A stretch of DNA of 10,774 nucleotides from positions 1 through 10,774 of the forward strand of contig CALTTF010000061.1 of assembly GCA_943908385.1 (NCBI GenBank), given 5' to 3'. The first letter of the stretch is position 1, and the number at the start of each line of letters is the position of its first letter. Made by a program: the position numbers and the translations under genes. The DNA comes from an uncultured Corynebacterium sp. GTDB lineage: Bacteria > Actinomycetota > Actinomycetes > Mycobacteriales > Mycobacteriaceae. A model generated the notes under the pieces. The model had not been told where the DNA came from. It did not search any database and was given only the letters and a program-made list of their open reading frames with translations. Below, piece after piece: positions 1-6,199 of the stretch.

Positions 1-597
1 GTCGTGGAGCGCCTCGGCATCGACCCCACGCGCCCGGTCGTGGCGTTCGTCGGCCGCATCACCCGTCAGAAGGGCGTGCCGCACCTGGTGAAGGCCGCCC
101 AAGACTTCGACCCGGATATCCAGCTCATTCTCTGCGCAGGAGCTCCCGACACGGAGGAGATTGCGAGGGAGACGGAGGGGCTCGTCGATAAGCTGCGTGA
201 AATGCGCGACGGCGTGCACTGGGTGACGGACATGCTGCCGAAGGAGGACATCCGCGACATCTACTCCGCGGCCGACATTTTCGTGTGCCCGTCCGTGTAC
301 GAACCGCTGGGCATCGTGAACCTGGAAGCGATGGCGTGCAACACCGCCGTCGTGGCGTCCGACGTGGGCGGCATTCCCGAGGTTGTCGTCGACGGCGAGA
401 CCGGTACCCTGGTGCACTACGACGCGGAGGACACCCGGGCCTTCGAAAAAGACCTCGCCGCCGCCGTCAACGCACTCGCCCAGGACGCGGCCACCACCAA
501 ACGCTTCGCAGCAACTGGTCTGACCCGCGTGAAAAAAGAATTCACCTGGGACAAAATCGCACAACAAACCGTCGACGTGTACAAGTCGCTTCTGTGA
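1..597 (+). CDS. glgA: Glycogen synthase / alpha-glucan glycosyltransferase (GT4), C-terminal part
   Basis: Only the last 198 codons are in the window; the frame is open from base 1, so the N-terminal Rossmann domain lies upstream. What remains is the C-terminal nucleotide-sugar-binding domain of a retaining GT-B enzyme. It opens with the VGRITRQKG segment, giving Arg and Lys in R-x4-K spacing (visible residues 19 and 24). It carries the GT4 E-x7-E signature in EPLGIVNLE (visible residues 101 and 109), followed by the VVASDVGGIPEVV loop. Actinobacterial enzymes of this type (GlgA in C. glutamicum, Rv1212c/GlgM in M. tuberculosis) use ADP-glucose, either to extend glycogen or to make maltose-1-phosphate. 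The sequence here cannot separate these two. The GH32-like gene follows after 17 bp on the same strand. Stop is TGA at 595-597. Confidence 0.94.
   Translation, partial: VVERLGIDPTRPVVAFVGRITRQKGVPHLVKAAQDFDPDIQLILCAGAPDTEEIARETEGLVDKLREMRDGVHWVTDMLPKEDIRDIYSAADIFVCPSVYEPLGIVNLEAMACNTAVVASDVGGIPEVVVDGETGTLVHYDAEDTRAFEKDLAAAVNALAQDAATTKRFAATGLTRVKKEFTWDKIAQQTVDVYKSLL
183..192 (+). repeat. CGTCGATAAG copy in glgA
   Basis: Exact 10-mer, read as Val-Asp-Lys in glgA. Confidence 0.9.
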
Positions 598-614
598 ACC
601 CGGAGGACGAAACT

Positions 615-2018
615 GTGAGCAATTTGAGACCCGAACTCCATGTCACCGCTGACAAAGGCATCCTGAACGCCGCAGCGGGCATGCTTCGCGACGGCGACGA
701 CTGGCACCTCTTCTACCAGTACGAACCCTCCGAGGGCGCCCCGACCCGGTGGGCGCACCAGTACTCCGAGGGCAACCCGTTCGACTTCTACGAGTGCAAC
801 GATGTCGTCGCGCCCGTCGGCGGCGAGACCCGCGTGCTGGCCGGCTCTGTCGTCTCCTCCGCGGAGGGAACGGACCTGTACTTCACGTCCGTCACCAACG
901 CAGGAACGACGATTCAAGCAGCGCGTATCGACGAAATCGAGACCCTCTGCGACGAAGTCGACGAAAACGGCGATATCGATGCCGGAGTGCGCCGCCTCGG
1001 TCCTGTGGTGAAAGATGTCGGGCGCTTCACCCGCTTCCGCTCCCCTTGCGTCGTCCCCGCCTGGAAGGAGAGCGAGGACCGCACCCGCGGCCAGTCCGGC
1101 TGGGTCATGGTCGCCAGCAGCGGCCCGTCCGAGAAGCCCGTCCCGGTGGTGCTGGACTCCCCCGACGGCACGTCTTGGTCGCTGCTCGGGCCGCTGCGCT
1201 TCAACGGCGACACCGGGCTCTCCGACGACGACGTCACCGTCGCCCCGCGCATCATCCGCCTGCGCGACGAGGCAGACGGCGAGATCTACGACGTGCTGTT
1301 TTTGACCGTCGAGCAGCCGGCCGAAGCCGGCGCAAGCGACCTCACTGGCTACCTGGTGGGCACGCTCGACGAGACCGAATTCACCGTGACAACGCCGTTC
1401 ACGCGCCTCGACTACGGCCACGATTTCACCCGCCCGCGCAGCACAAACGTCGTGCGCGGCACGCAGACCGACGACGAACGCTACGCCGAGGCACGCATCT
1501 TCGGCCTTCTCGCGCCGACCGGCCGCGGCGGCGACCCGACGTCGCAGCCCACGTGGGAGACGGAAGGCTGGGCCAACGCCCTGTCCCTCCCGCGCGTGGT
1601 CACTCTGGCGGGCGGCGCGCTGTTCCAGACGCCGGCGCAAGGGCTTCCCGACGCCGTCAGCGCCACCCAGCGCGCCAAGTTCTGGACCGGCATGTGCGAG
1701 ATCCCGGTGGGTTCGTCGGTGACGGTCGAGGTGCTCGACACCAACGGCGAGGTCGCGGCGACTATCACCCACTCCGGCGACGAGATCACCCTCGACCGCC
1801 TCGACGGCTCCCCCGCCACCGCCAAGCTTTCCGACGCCGACGAGGACCACATCTCCGTGCTTGTCGACGGCTCCGCCATCGAAGTCTTCGCCGGCGGCGG
1901 CGCCGTCACCATGGCGAGCCGCTTCTGGCCCGAAAACGGTGTCGGCGAGCTCCGCGCCACCACCGAGGGCGACGCCGAGATCCTCAACCAGTGGGCGCGC
2001 CCCCGCGCCAACGTCTAG
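615..2018 (+). CDS. GH32-fold protein lacking the catalytic acids (probable pseudoenzyme)
   Basis: This 467-residue protein has the layout of invertase/fructosidase family GH32: a five-bladed propeller (about residues 5-320) and a C-terminal beta-sandwich. The sandwich keeps the hallmark HISVLVDGSAIEVFAGGG stretch. The first blade is recognisable from WHLFYQYEP (residues 30-38). The active-site signatures are altered: WMNDPNG reads ILNAAAG (nucleophile Asp is Ala19), RDP reads RSP (Asp is Ser143), and WECP reads TVAP (acid/base Glu is Val209). DFYA reads DFTR at 270-273. Fructan or sucrose hydrolysis is therefore unlikely. A sugar- or glucan-binding or regulatory role linked to glgA is inference. 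GTG at 615 is chosen because GGAGG lies 8 nt upstream (602-606) and homology begins just after it. Automatic annotation may label it sucrose-6-phosphate hydrolase. Confidence 0.88.
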   Translation: MSNLRPELHVTADKGILNAAAGMLRDGDDWHLFYQYEPSEGAPTRWAHQYSEGNPFDFYECNDVVAPVGGETRVLAGSVVSSAEGTDLYFTSVTNAGTTIQAARIDEIETLCDEVDENGDIDAGVRRLGPVVKDVGRFTRFRSPCVVPAWKESEDRTRGQSGWVMVASSGPSEKPVPVVLDSPDGTSWSLLGPLRFNGDTGLSDDDVTVAPRIIRLRDEADGEIYDVLFLTVEQPAEAGASDLTGYLVGTLDETEFTVTTPFTRLDYGHDFTRPRSTNVVRGTQTDDERYAEARIFGLLAPTGRGGDPTSQPTWETEGWANALSLPRVVTLAGGALFQTPAQGLPDAVSATQRAKFWTGMCEIPVGSSVTVEVLDTNGEVAATITHSGDEITLDRLDGSPATAKLSDADEDHISVLVDGSAIEVFAGGGAVTMASRFWPENGVGELRATTEGDAEILNQWARPRANV

Positions 2019-2065
2019 CGCTCAGCTTGCTGCGGGCTCCCGCACCCCCACCACCCGCGCAAACG

Positions 2066-2105
2066 AAAACCGCCCGTAACGCAATCGTGCGCGACGGGCA
2101 GTTTC
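2066..2105. terminator. Bidirectional hairpin terminator between convergent genes
   Basis: A stem of GCCCGT (2072-2077) pairs with ACGGGC (2094-2099). Inside it CGCA (2080-2083) pairs with TGCG (2088-2091) around an ATCG loop. The outer stem continues, after one C-A mismatch, through AAAC/GTTT-type pairs. Read on the minus strand it is followed by GGTTTTCGTTTG, a fair U-tract for the rlmA operon. On the plus strand the tail is only GTTTC. It lies between the GH32 stop (2018) and the rlmA stop (2159), where both transcription units must end. A second short hairpin (TGCGGG/CCCGCA, 2031-2044) lies upstream without a T-run. Nothing else is visible in the 140-bp gap. Confidence 0.72.
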
Positions 2106-2158
2106 GGGCGTTCATGAGCCGCGGTTGAATGCTTCGAGTGGCAGGCGCCGAGCCGAGG

Positions 2159-3028
2159 CTAGGCCTTTTTCATGCGCGTCAGCTGCGCTCGCGCAGTGAC
2201 CGTCATCGTGTCGGGAAGGGCAGCGACGCGCTCAGCGAGCACCTCTGGGTCGAGGTGGCGCGCGGACGGGCTCATGCCGACCTGCGCGGCGATGGATTCG
2301 CGATCGAGATTCATCGGGAACTCAATGAGCTCGGGCTCGCCGACGGGCACCAAATAGCCTTTGGCCTGCTCGAGCATGCGCTTCTGCTTGCCTTCCTCGA
2401 CACCGAGAATGCCGAGAGGCTCGCGGAGTTCGTCGAGGTGGCCGGATTGGGGGGTGAGGATGAGGACCTCGCCGTCGTCGACAAGCACGCGGGCGAATTC
2501 CTGCGGGTTGCGCGGCGCGAAGATGACGGTGATCACGTCGACGGAGGAATCGCGGACCGGCAGACCGTCCCACACATCGGCGACGACGGCACCGATATTT
2601 CGGTGCGCCTTCGCCAAGTGCTTGGCGGCGGGCACGGCAATATCCACGCCGATCCCGCGGGAGTTCTCCACGGCGTCCAGCGTGTGGGTCAGGTAGTAAC
2701 CGGTTCCGGCGCCGACTTCGAGGATGGTGGGGGTGGCCGCGGCGTCGTCAAGCGGGAGGCCTTGAAGCGCGTCGAGGACGCGCTCAGTGACCGTCTCCAC
2801 GAACGGCGCGAAGTGGCCGCGCGACAAGAACGCCTCGCGCGACGCCACCATCTCCGGGCTGTCGCCCTGGTGCGCGATCCCCGCGCCCGACGCCAGCGTG
2901 ACGTAGCCCTGCTTGGCCACGTCGTAAGAGTGCCCGGTCTCAGACACCAGGCGGCTGTAGTCGTCCGCCCCCGTCAGGGCGCTGCCGTCGACGGGGTCCG
3001 CCAGCACATCAACAATGTCTTTGAGCAT
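2159..3028 (-). CDS. rlmA: RlmA-family 23S rRNA (guanine-N1) methyltransferase
   Basis: This 289-aa protein has an RlmA/RrmA/TlrB-type N-terminus (HSYDVAKQGYVTL, residues 33-45, like HQFDMAKEGYVNL in E. coli RlmA). A class I SAM domain follows, with motif I ILEVGAGTG at 102-110 and the family segment FAPRNPQEFARVL at 170-182. Family members methylate N1 of G745 (RlmA-I) or G748 (RlmA-II/TlrB) in helix 35 of 23S rRNA; TlrB-type methylation contributes to tylosin resistance. I cannot assign the target base. The zinc-ribbon ligands are mostly gone: the CxxC positions read Asp11 and Asp14, the third Cys reads Ser29, and only His33 remains. ATG at 3028 has AGGT a few bases upstream and lies 23 nt after the DUF3117 stop, so it probably ends the minus-strand operon. 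Confidence 0.84.
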   Translation of the reverse strand: MLKDIVDVLADPVDGSALTGADDYSRLVSETGHSYDVAKQGYVTLASGAGIAHQGDSPEMVASREAFLSRGHFAPFVETVTERVLDALQGLPLDDAAATPTILEVGAGTGYYLTHTLDAVENSRGIGVDIAVPAAKHLAKAHRNIGAVVADVWDGLPVRDSSVDVITVIFAPRNPQEFARVLVDDGEVLILTPQSGHLDELREPLGILGVEEGKQKRMLEQAKGYLVPVGEPELIEFPMNLDRESIAAQVGMSPSARHLDPEVLAERVAALPDTMTVTARAQLTRMKKA

Positions 3029-3051
3029 GGCGACCTATGTTACCTGCAGCT

Positions 3052-3222
3052 CTATTCAGCTGCGACATCGGTGAGGAGCTGGCCGAGCTCGGCCGCTTCC
3101 TCGTTGTTGAGCTCCACCACGAGGCGCCCGCCGCCGTCGGACGGGATGCGCATCACGATCTTTCGGCTTTCCTCGACGACTTCCATCGGACCGTTGCCGG
3201 TACGCGGCTTCATTGCTGCCAT
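3052..3222 (-). CDS. DUF3117 small conserved actinobacterial protein
   Basis: This 56-residue protein begins MAAMKPRTGNGPMEV and ends LTDVAAE. It is near-identical in pattern to the DUF3117 family, which is small and highly conserved across actinobacteria. The mycobacterial homologue Rv1211 occupies the same position near glgA and, as I recall, has been described as calmodulin-like; I see no convincing full EF-hand here. The core KIVMRIPSDGGGRLVVEL looks like a beta-hairpin, followed by an acidic helix (NNEEAAELGQLL). The start is well fixed: AAGGAG lies 9 nt before ATG at 3222. The upstream gene ends 6 nt away (stop 3229-3231), so the two are surely co-transcribed. The molecular function is not known to me. 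Confidence 0.9.
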   Translation of the reverse strand: MAAMKPRTGNGPMEVVEESRKIVMRIPSDGGGRLVVELNNEEAAELGQLLTDVAAE

Positions 3223-3228
3223 GTGGTG

Positions 3229-3582
3229 CTACTCCTTGGCTTCTTCGGTTGTCGGCTTTTCACCGCCAGCGGCCGCGGAGCTGGATCGTTCCAGCTCGGG
3301 CTCCTGCGGTGAAAACTCTTCCCCAATCTTACGCCCTTGCGCGGAAAGGAGGTGCTCGACGAGAGCGTCGACCTGGTCCTGGCGGTATCCGCGGGGGACG
3401 ACCTCGAGGGCGATGTCGTCGTACCGCCCGGCGTCGACGGCGGCGCGGTTCGCGGCGATAACGTCGCGCGGCTCGTCCATGGGCGGGACGGCTTCACCGC
3501 GCCCGAAGATGGACGCAGACGCCCACACGCCGAGCAGCGCGATCGCGGCGATGACGAGGATGAGAATGACCCAAGACAGCAT
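3229..3582 (-). CDS. Small membrane-anchored DivIVA-domain protein (Rv1209-like)
   Basis: The protein has 117 residues. Residues 2-23 form one hydrophobic segment (LSWVILILVIAAIALLGVW), so an N-terminal membrane anchor with a cytoplasmic tail is likely. Around 57-80 comes the short DivIVA-type motif ALEVVPRGYRQDQVDALVEHL, matching the GYRxDEVDxLL signature of Wag31/DivIVA N-termini, which bind curved membrane. The tail (85-117) is acidic and Ser/Ala/Glu-rich and looks disordered. The long DivIVA coiled coil is missing, so this is not Wag31 itself. It sits between gpgS (9-nt gap) and DUF3117 (6-nt gap), the same place as Rv1209 in M. tuberculosis. A scaffold or localisation role at the growing pole is inference. 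No strong ribosome site is seen before ATG, so coupling to gpgS translation is plausible. Confidence 0.84.
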   Translation of the reverse strand: MLSWVILILVIAAIALLGVWASASIFGRGEAVPPMDEPRDVIAANRAAVDAGRYDDIALEVVPRGYRQDQVDALVEHLLSAQGRKIGEEFSPQEPELERSSSAAAGGEKPTTEEAKE

Positions 3583-3591
3583 GAGTTGATG

Positions 3592-4341
3592 CTACCGCAG
3601 TTCAGCCCACGGCTGGCGTTGGGGAACATCGCCGACGCCGGCCCGCGCGAGGATGGTGCGGGCGACGGTCTCAGCCATCCCGGACAGCTCGGAAAGGGGC
3701 CGGTTGCGGTGGATTTTCTGCCCGAGGTCGACTTGGGAGAGGGAGGAGGGGCCGTGGAGGGAGGCGACGTCGATAAGCAGGCCCGCTTCGACGCCGTATC
3801 CCGCGACGAACGGCACCTCGAGCGCGGTGCTGCGGCGGATGGCGTATTCGCCCGCGAGCGGCTGGTCGAGCTCCGGGAGATCGGGAAAAAGCAGCCGGAG
3901 CAGCGGTTTCGCCGTGAGTTCCGTGACGCGCCCACCGCCGCGCGGGGCGCCGTCGAGCGCGCGGACATAGGTCGCTTTCACAAGATGCACACGCTTATCG
4001 ACGAACTCCCCCGCCAACCCGTCCACCCACCCTGGTTGAACGGTGGTGACGTCTGCGTCGAGGAACACGACGATGTCCCCGGTGGCCGCCCGTACCCCGC
4101 GCCAGAGCGCTTCGCCTTTGCCCGGCTGGACCGGGATCTCCGGGGCGATTTCGCGCCAGTTGAGCACCGTCGCGCCTGCTGCTCGCGCGTTGGCCGCGGT
4201 GGCGTCCGTGGAATCGGAGTCGACGACGATGACCTCGTTTGAGCAGGACCTGCGGGCTGCGCGCACGACGCCCGCGACTGTCTCCTCCTCGTTGAGAGCG
4301 GGAATGACCACGGAGACCGACGGCTTCTCCCCGGCTGTCAC
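3592..4341 (-). CDS. gpgS: Glucosyl-3-phosphoglycerate synthase (GT81)
   Basis: Transfers glucose from a nucleotide sugar to 3-phosphoglycerate, the first step toward glucosylglycerate and, in mycobacteria, methylglucose lipopolysaccharide. This GT-A enzyme has 249 residues. SVVIPALNEEETV is at 9-22, the metal-binding D-A-D at 95-97 (FLDADVT), QPGKGEALWRG at 72-82, GYGVEAGLLID at 181-191, and the HRNRPL element with the presumed metal/catalytic His211. The GTG start at 4341 overlaps the folP2 stop as GTGA, the usual sign of translational coupling. A longer in-frame reading continues upstream but lies out of frame over folP2, so I reject it. The protein is about 50-75 residues shorter than the mycobacterial enzymes, missing parts of both ends, while all motifs are present. 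It should still be active. Confidence 0.9.
   Translation of the reverse strand: MTAGEKPSVSVVIPALNEEETVAGVVRAARRSCSNEVIVVDSDSTDATAANARAAGATVLNWREIAPEIPVQPGKGEALWRGVRAATGDIVVFLDADVTTVQPGWVDGLAGEFVDKRVHLVKATYVRALDGAPRGGGRVTELTAKPLLRLLFPDLPELDQPLAGEYAIRRSTALEVPFVAGYGVEAGLLIDVASLHGPSSLSQVDLGQKIHRNRPLSELSGMAETVARTILARAGVGDVPQRQPWAELR
3768..3777 (+). repeat. CGTCGATAAG copy in gpgS (Leu-Ile-Asp)
   Basis: Exact 10-mer, antisense to gpgS, where the coding strand reads Leu-Ile-Asp (residues 189-191). Confidence 0.9.
3994..4003 (-). repeat. CGTCGATAAG copy in gpgS (Val-Asp-Lys)
   Basis: Exact 10-mer on the coding strand of gpgS (Val-Asp-Lys, residues 114-116). The match to the 20-nt repeat extends 3' as CGTCGATAAGCGTG. 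Confidence 0.9.
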
Positions 4342-5345
4342 GCGAGACCCCTGATCGTGTCGAGTGGCGCCGCCGTCCCCTGGATCGCCCGGGTCATGCG
4401 GATGACGTCGGTTGTTTCCGCGACCTCGTGCACGCGGAACGCCGCGACACCGCGGGCCGCGCACCATGCTGTCGCCGCGAGCGTGCCCGCGACCCGCTCC
4501 CCCACGCCGCGGCCCGTGGTCTCGCCGATGAAGTCCTTGTTCGACAGCGCCATGAGCACTGGCCAGCCCGTCGCGACGACCTCGTCGATGCGCCGCAAAA
4601 TCTCCAGACCGTGGAACGTGTTCTTGCCGAAGTCGTGAGTCGGGTCGATGAACACCTTCTCCTCCGGCACCCCGCACGCGACCGCGCGCTCCGCCAGAGC
4701 TGTGGTTTCGCGGATCACGTCCGCGACAATGTCGTCGTAATGGACACGGTGCGGGCGCGTGCGCGGCGTCGCTCCGCCAGTGTGCGAGCAGACGTAGCCC
4801 ACCTTGTGTGCGCCGGCGACCTCCACGAACTCCGGTTCGAAGCCCGCCCACGTGTCGTTGATGAGCGTCGCCCCCGCTTCGATCGCCGCTTCCGCGACCT
4901 CGGGGCGCCACGTGTCGACGGAGATGTCAACCCCCGCCCCCGCGTTGGCCGTGGTCGCGTTTGCCGTGGTCGGCTCGGCTGCGGCGGGCACCGATTCGGG
5001 CGTGGCAGCTGCGGTGGCGGTGGCTGTGGCGGAGCTGGATTGGGACGTGGCGGGGTCGGCGTCGGTGGTGGTGCCTGCCGTAGCGCCGGCTGCGGCGGCG
5101 AGCTCCTCGCGGACCGCCGCGATGAACGGCACGACGCGATCGATCTCTTCCTGCACATCGACGTCGTCGCCGGGGCCGGCTTTCACACCGCCGACATCTA
5201 CGATCGTGGCACCAGCCTCGACGACCTCGCGGCACCGAGCCAGGGCGGCGTCGAAGGCGAAGGTCGCGCCCTTGTCGTAAAACGAGTCGGGGGTGCGGTT
5301 GATGATGGCCATGACGCGGGGGTGGGCGTCGATAAGCGTGCTCAT
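4338..5345 (-). CDS. folP2: FolP2, dihydropteroate synthase homologue with Ala/Thr-rich insert
   Basis: A 335-aa TIM-barrel protein of the DHPS family, clearly the FolP2 type (Rv1207). Motifs in order: NRTPDSFYDKG (16-26), VDVGGVKAGPG (49-59), ISVDTW (141-146), INDTWAG (162-168), IDPTHDFGKNTFHG (233-246), LSNKDFIGE (267-275) and RVHEV (304-308). Classical DHPS has NVTPDSFSDGG, DIGGESTRPG and SRKSF, so the pABA/pyrophosphate loops differ. As I recall, mycobacterial FolP2 lacks DHPS activity. Pairing with gpgS is conserved, suggesting a role outside folate synthesis. Residues about 83-138 are an Ala/Thr/Ser-rich insert between helix 2 and strand 3. ATG at 5345 abuts the LOG stop (TAAATG, no gap) and has no clear ribosome site, so translation is likely coupled. 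Confidence 0.88.
   Translation of the reverse strand: MSTLIDAHPRVMAIINRTPDSFYDKGATFAFDAALARCREVVEAGATIVDVGGVKAGPGDDVDVQEEIDRVVPFIAAVREELAAAAGATAGTTTDADPATSQSSSATATATAAATPESVPAAAEPTTANATTANAGAGVDISVDTWRPEVAEAAIEAGATLINDTWAGFEPEFVEVAGAHKVGYVCSHTGGATPRTRPHRVHYDDIVADVIRETTALAERAVACGVPEEKVFIDPTHDFGKNTFHGLEILRRIDEVVATGWPVLMALSNKDFIGETTGRGVGERVAGTLAATAWCAARGVAAFRVHEVAETTDVIRMTRAIQGTAAPLDTIRGLA
4932..5099 (-). repeat. Low-complexity Ala/Thr/Ser coding insert within folP2
   Basis: On the plus strand this stretch is runs of GGC/GCG/GTG-like triplets (gcggtggcggtggctgtggcg and similar). It encodes residues 83-138 of FolP2 with Ala, Thr and Ser as the main residues and alternating ATATATA and TTANATTANA patterns. 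It keeps the reading frame. Triplet slippage is the likely origin; that is inference. Confidence 0.7.
5324..5343 (+). repeat. 20-nt repeat, copy A (folP2 start)
   Basis: GGGCGTCGATAAGCGTGCTC, identical to copy B at 8430-8449. On the minus strand it encodes STLIDA just after the folP2 start codon. It contains a copy of the 10-mer CGTCGATAAG (5327-5336). Confidence 0.9.
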
Positions 5346-6146
5346 TTAGCGCTCGTATTTGTGGAGGTTGCGCGGATCCGACATCTCGCGGTGCGTGTCG
5401 ACGATGTATTGCACCGCCTCGTCGACCGAGTCCGTGACGAGGAAGAGCTGGTCGTCGCCTTCCGATATGAGGCCGCGGGCGAGCTGCTGCGTGCGCATCC
5501 AATCGACGAGGCCGGACCAGAATTCGCTGCCGAGGAGCACCATCGGGAAGTTGGTCACCTTGCCGGTCTGGATCATGCAGAGCATCTCGAAGACTTCGTC
5601 CATCGTGCCGAAACCGCCCGGCAGCGAGATGAACGCCTGCGAGTACTTCAGAAACATGGTCTTGCGGGCGAAGAAGTAGCGGAAGTTCAGTCCCAGGTCG
5701 ACCCACGGGTTGAGGCCTTGCTCGAACGGCAGCTCGATGCCCAGGCCGACCGACATGCCGCCCGCCTCGTAGGCGCCTCGGTTGGGGCCCTCCATGAGGC
5801 CCGGGCCGCCGCCGGTGACCACCGCGTAGCCAGCCTCCACGAGGGCTTTGCCCAGTTCGCGAGCCTGCTCGTATTCCGGGGTGCCCTCGCCGAGACGCGC
5901 CGAGCCGAACACGGTCACGGCCCAGTCGAGGTCGTGGAGCGCGTCGAATCCGGAGACGAACTCGCTGGTGATGCGCATGACGCGCCACGGGTCGGCGTGC
6001 TTCCAGTCGTGGTCCGCGCGCCCCATCTGCAGGAGGCGCTGGTCGTAGGTGGAGGTGGAATTGGCATCGTCGCCTTTGTGACGGCGCAGGATCGGGCCGC
6101 TCAGCGTGCGGTCCCGGTCCGGGCGCGGGGTGATGTGTGGAGCCAC
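5346..6146 (-). CDS. LOG-family (TIGR00730) nucleoside 5'-monophosphate phosphoribohydrolase
   Basis: A 266-aa Rossmann-fold protein with both LOG signatures: GGGPGLMEGPNRGA at 112-125 and PGGFGTMDE at 176-184, whose Glu and Gly residues form the catalytic and phosphate-binding centre. Arg161-Lys162 sits in the conserved position between them. The family cleaves N6-substituted (cytokinin-type) or plain nucleoside 5'-monophosphates into base and ribose 5-phosphate; the M. tuberculosis homologue is Rv1205. The N-terminal 55 residues are a charged extension before the fold, which suits the longer bacterial subtype. The start is GTG at 6146, with GAAGG 8 nt upstream. It is probably the first gene of the minus-strand run, and folP2 starts directly after its TAA. 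The natural substrate here is unknown. Confidence 0.9.
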   Translation of the reverse strand: MAPHITPRPDRDRTLSGPILRRHKGDDANSTSTYDQRLLQMGRADHDWKHADPWRVMRITSEFVSGFDALHDLDWAVTVFGSARLGEGTPEYEQARELGKALVEAGYAVVTGGGPGLMEGPNRGAYEAGGMSVGLGIELPFEQGLNPWVDLGLNFRYFFARKTMFLKYSQAFISLPGGFGTMDEVFEMLCMIQTGKVTNFPMVLLGSEFWSGLVDWMRTQQLARGLISEGDDQLFLVTDSVDEAVQYIVDTHREMSDPRNLHKYER

Positions 6147-6180
6147 GGGGAAAGCCTTCTATTCGGGGGAGTTATTGCGC

Positions 6181-6199
6181 TGTGCAGCTTGTGTGCAGC
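6181..6199. promoter_or_regulatory. Helically phased direct repeat TGTGCAGC upstream of the LOG operon
   Basis: TGTGCAGC occurs at 6181-6188 and again at 6192-6199, an 11-bp period, about 35-55 bp upstream of the GTG start. This spacing puts both half-sites on one DNA face, typical of direct-repeat operators. The left edge, GCGCTGTGC (6177-6185), also occurs in the palindrome upstream of dapD. The regulator is unknown and the role is inferred. The rest of the 209-bp gap (6147-6355) holds no supported gene; a GC-rich minus frame stays open to about 6207 but has no start codon outside dapE. Confidence 0.35.

Noticed and set aside
285..614. Upstream extension of the GH32 frame into glgA
   Set aside because: The Arg-rich extension is a frame-shifted reading of glgA; GGAGG plus GTG at 615 marks the start.
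417..1850. A 477-codon minus-strand frame opposite the GH32 gene
   Set aside because: Typical GC-rich antisense frame with Arg/Gly/Ala/Val bias and no recognisable motif, while the plus strand has GH32 homology along its length.
2031..2044. TGCGGG/CCCGCA hairpin as the GH32 terminator
   Set aside because: The loop is only 2 nt and no T-run follows; the hairpin at 2066-2105 is a better candidate.
3994..4003. CTTATCGACG as a DnaA box
   Set aside because: It differs from TTATCCACA at important positions, and the copies are spread over coding genes rather than clustered in an AT-rich origin.
4342..4911. N-terminal extension of gpgS
   Set aside because: The in-frame extension lies over folP2 in another frame and shows no glycosyltransferase similarity. 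The GTGA overlap gives a natural start.
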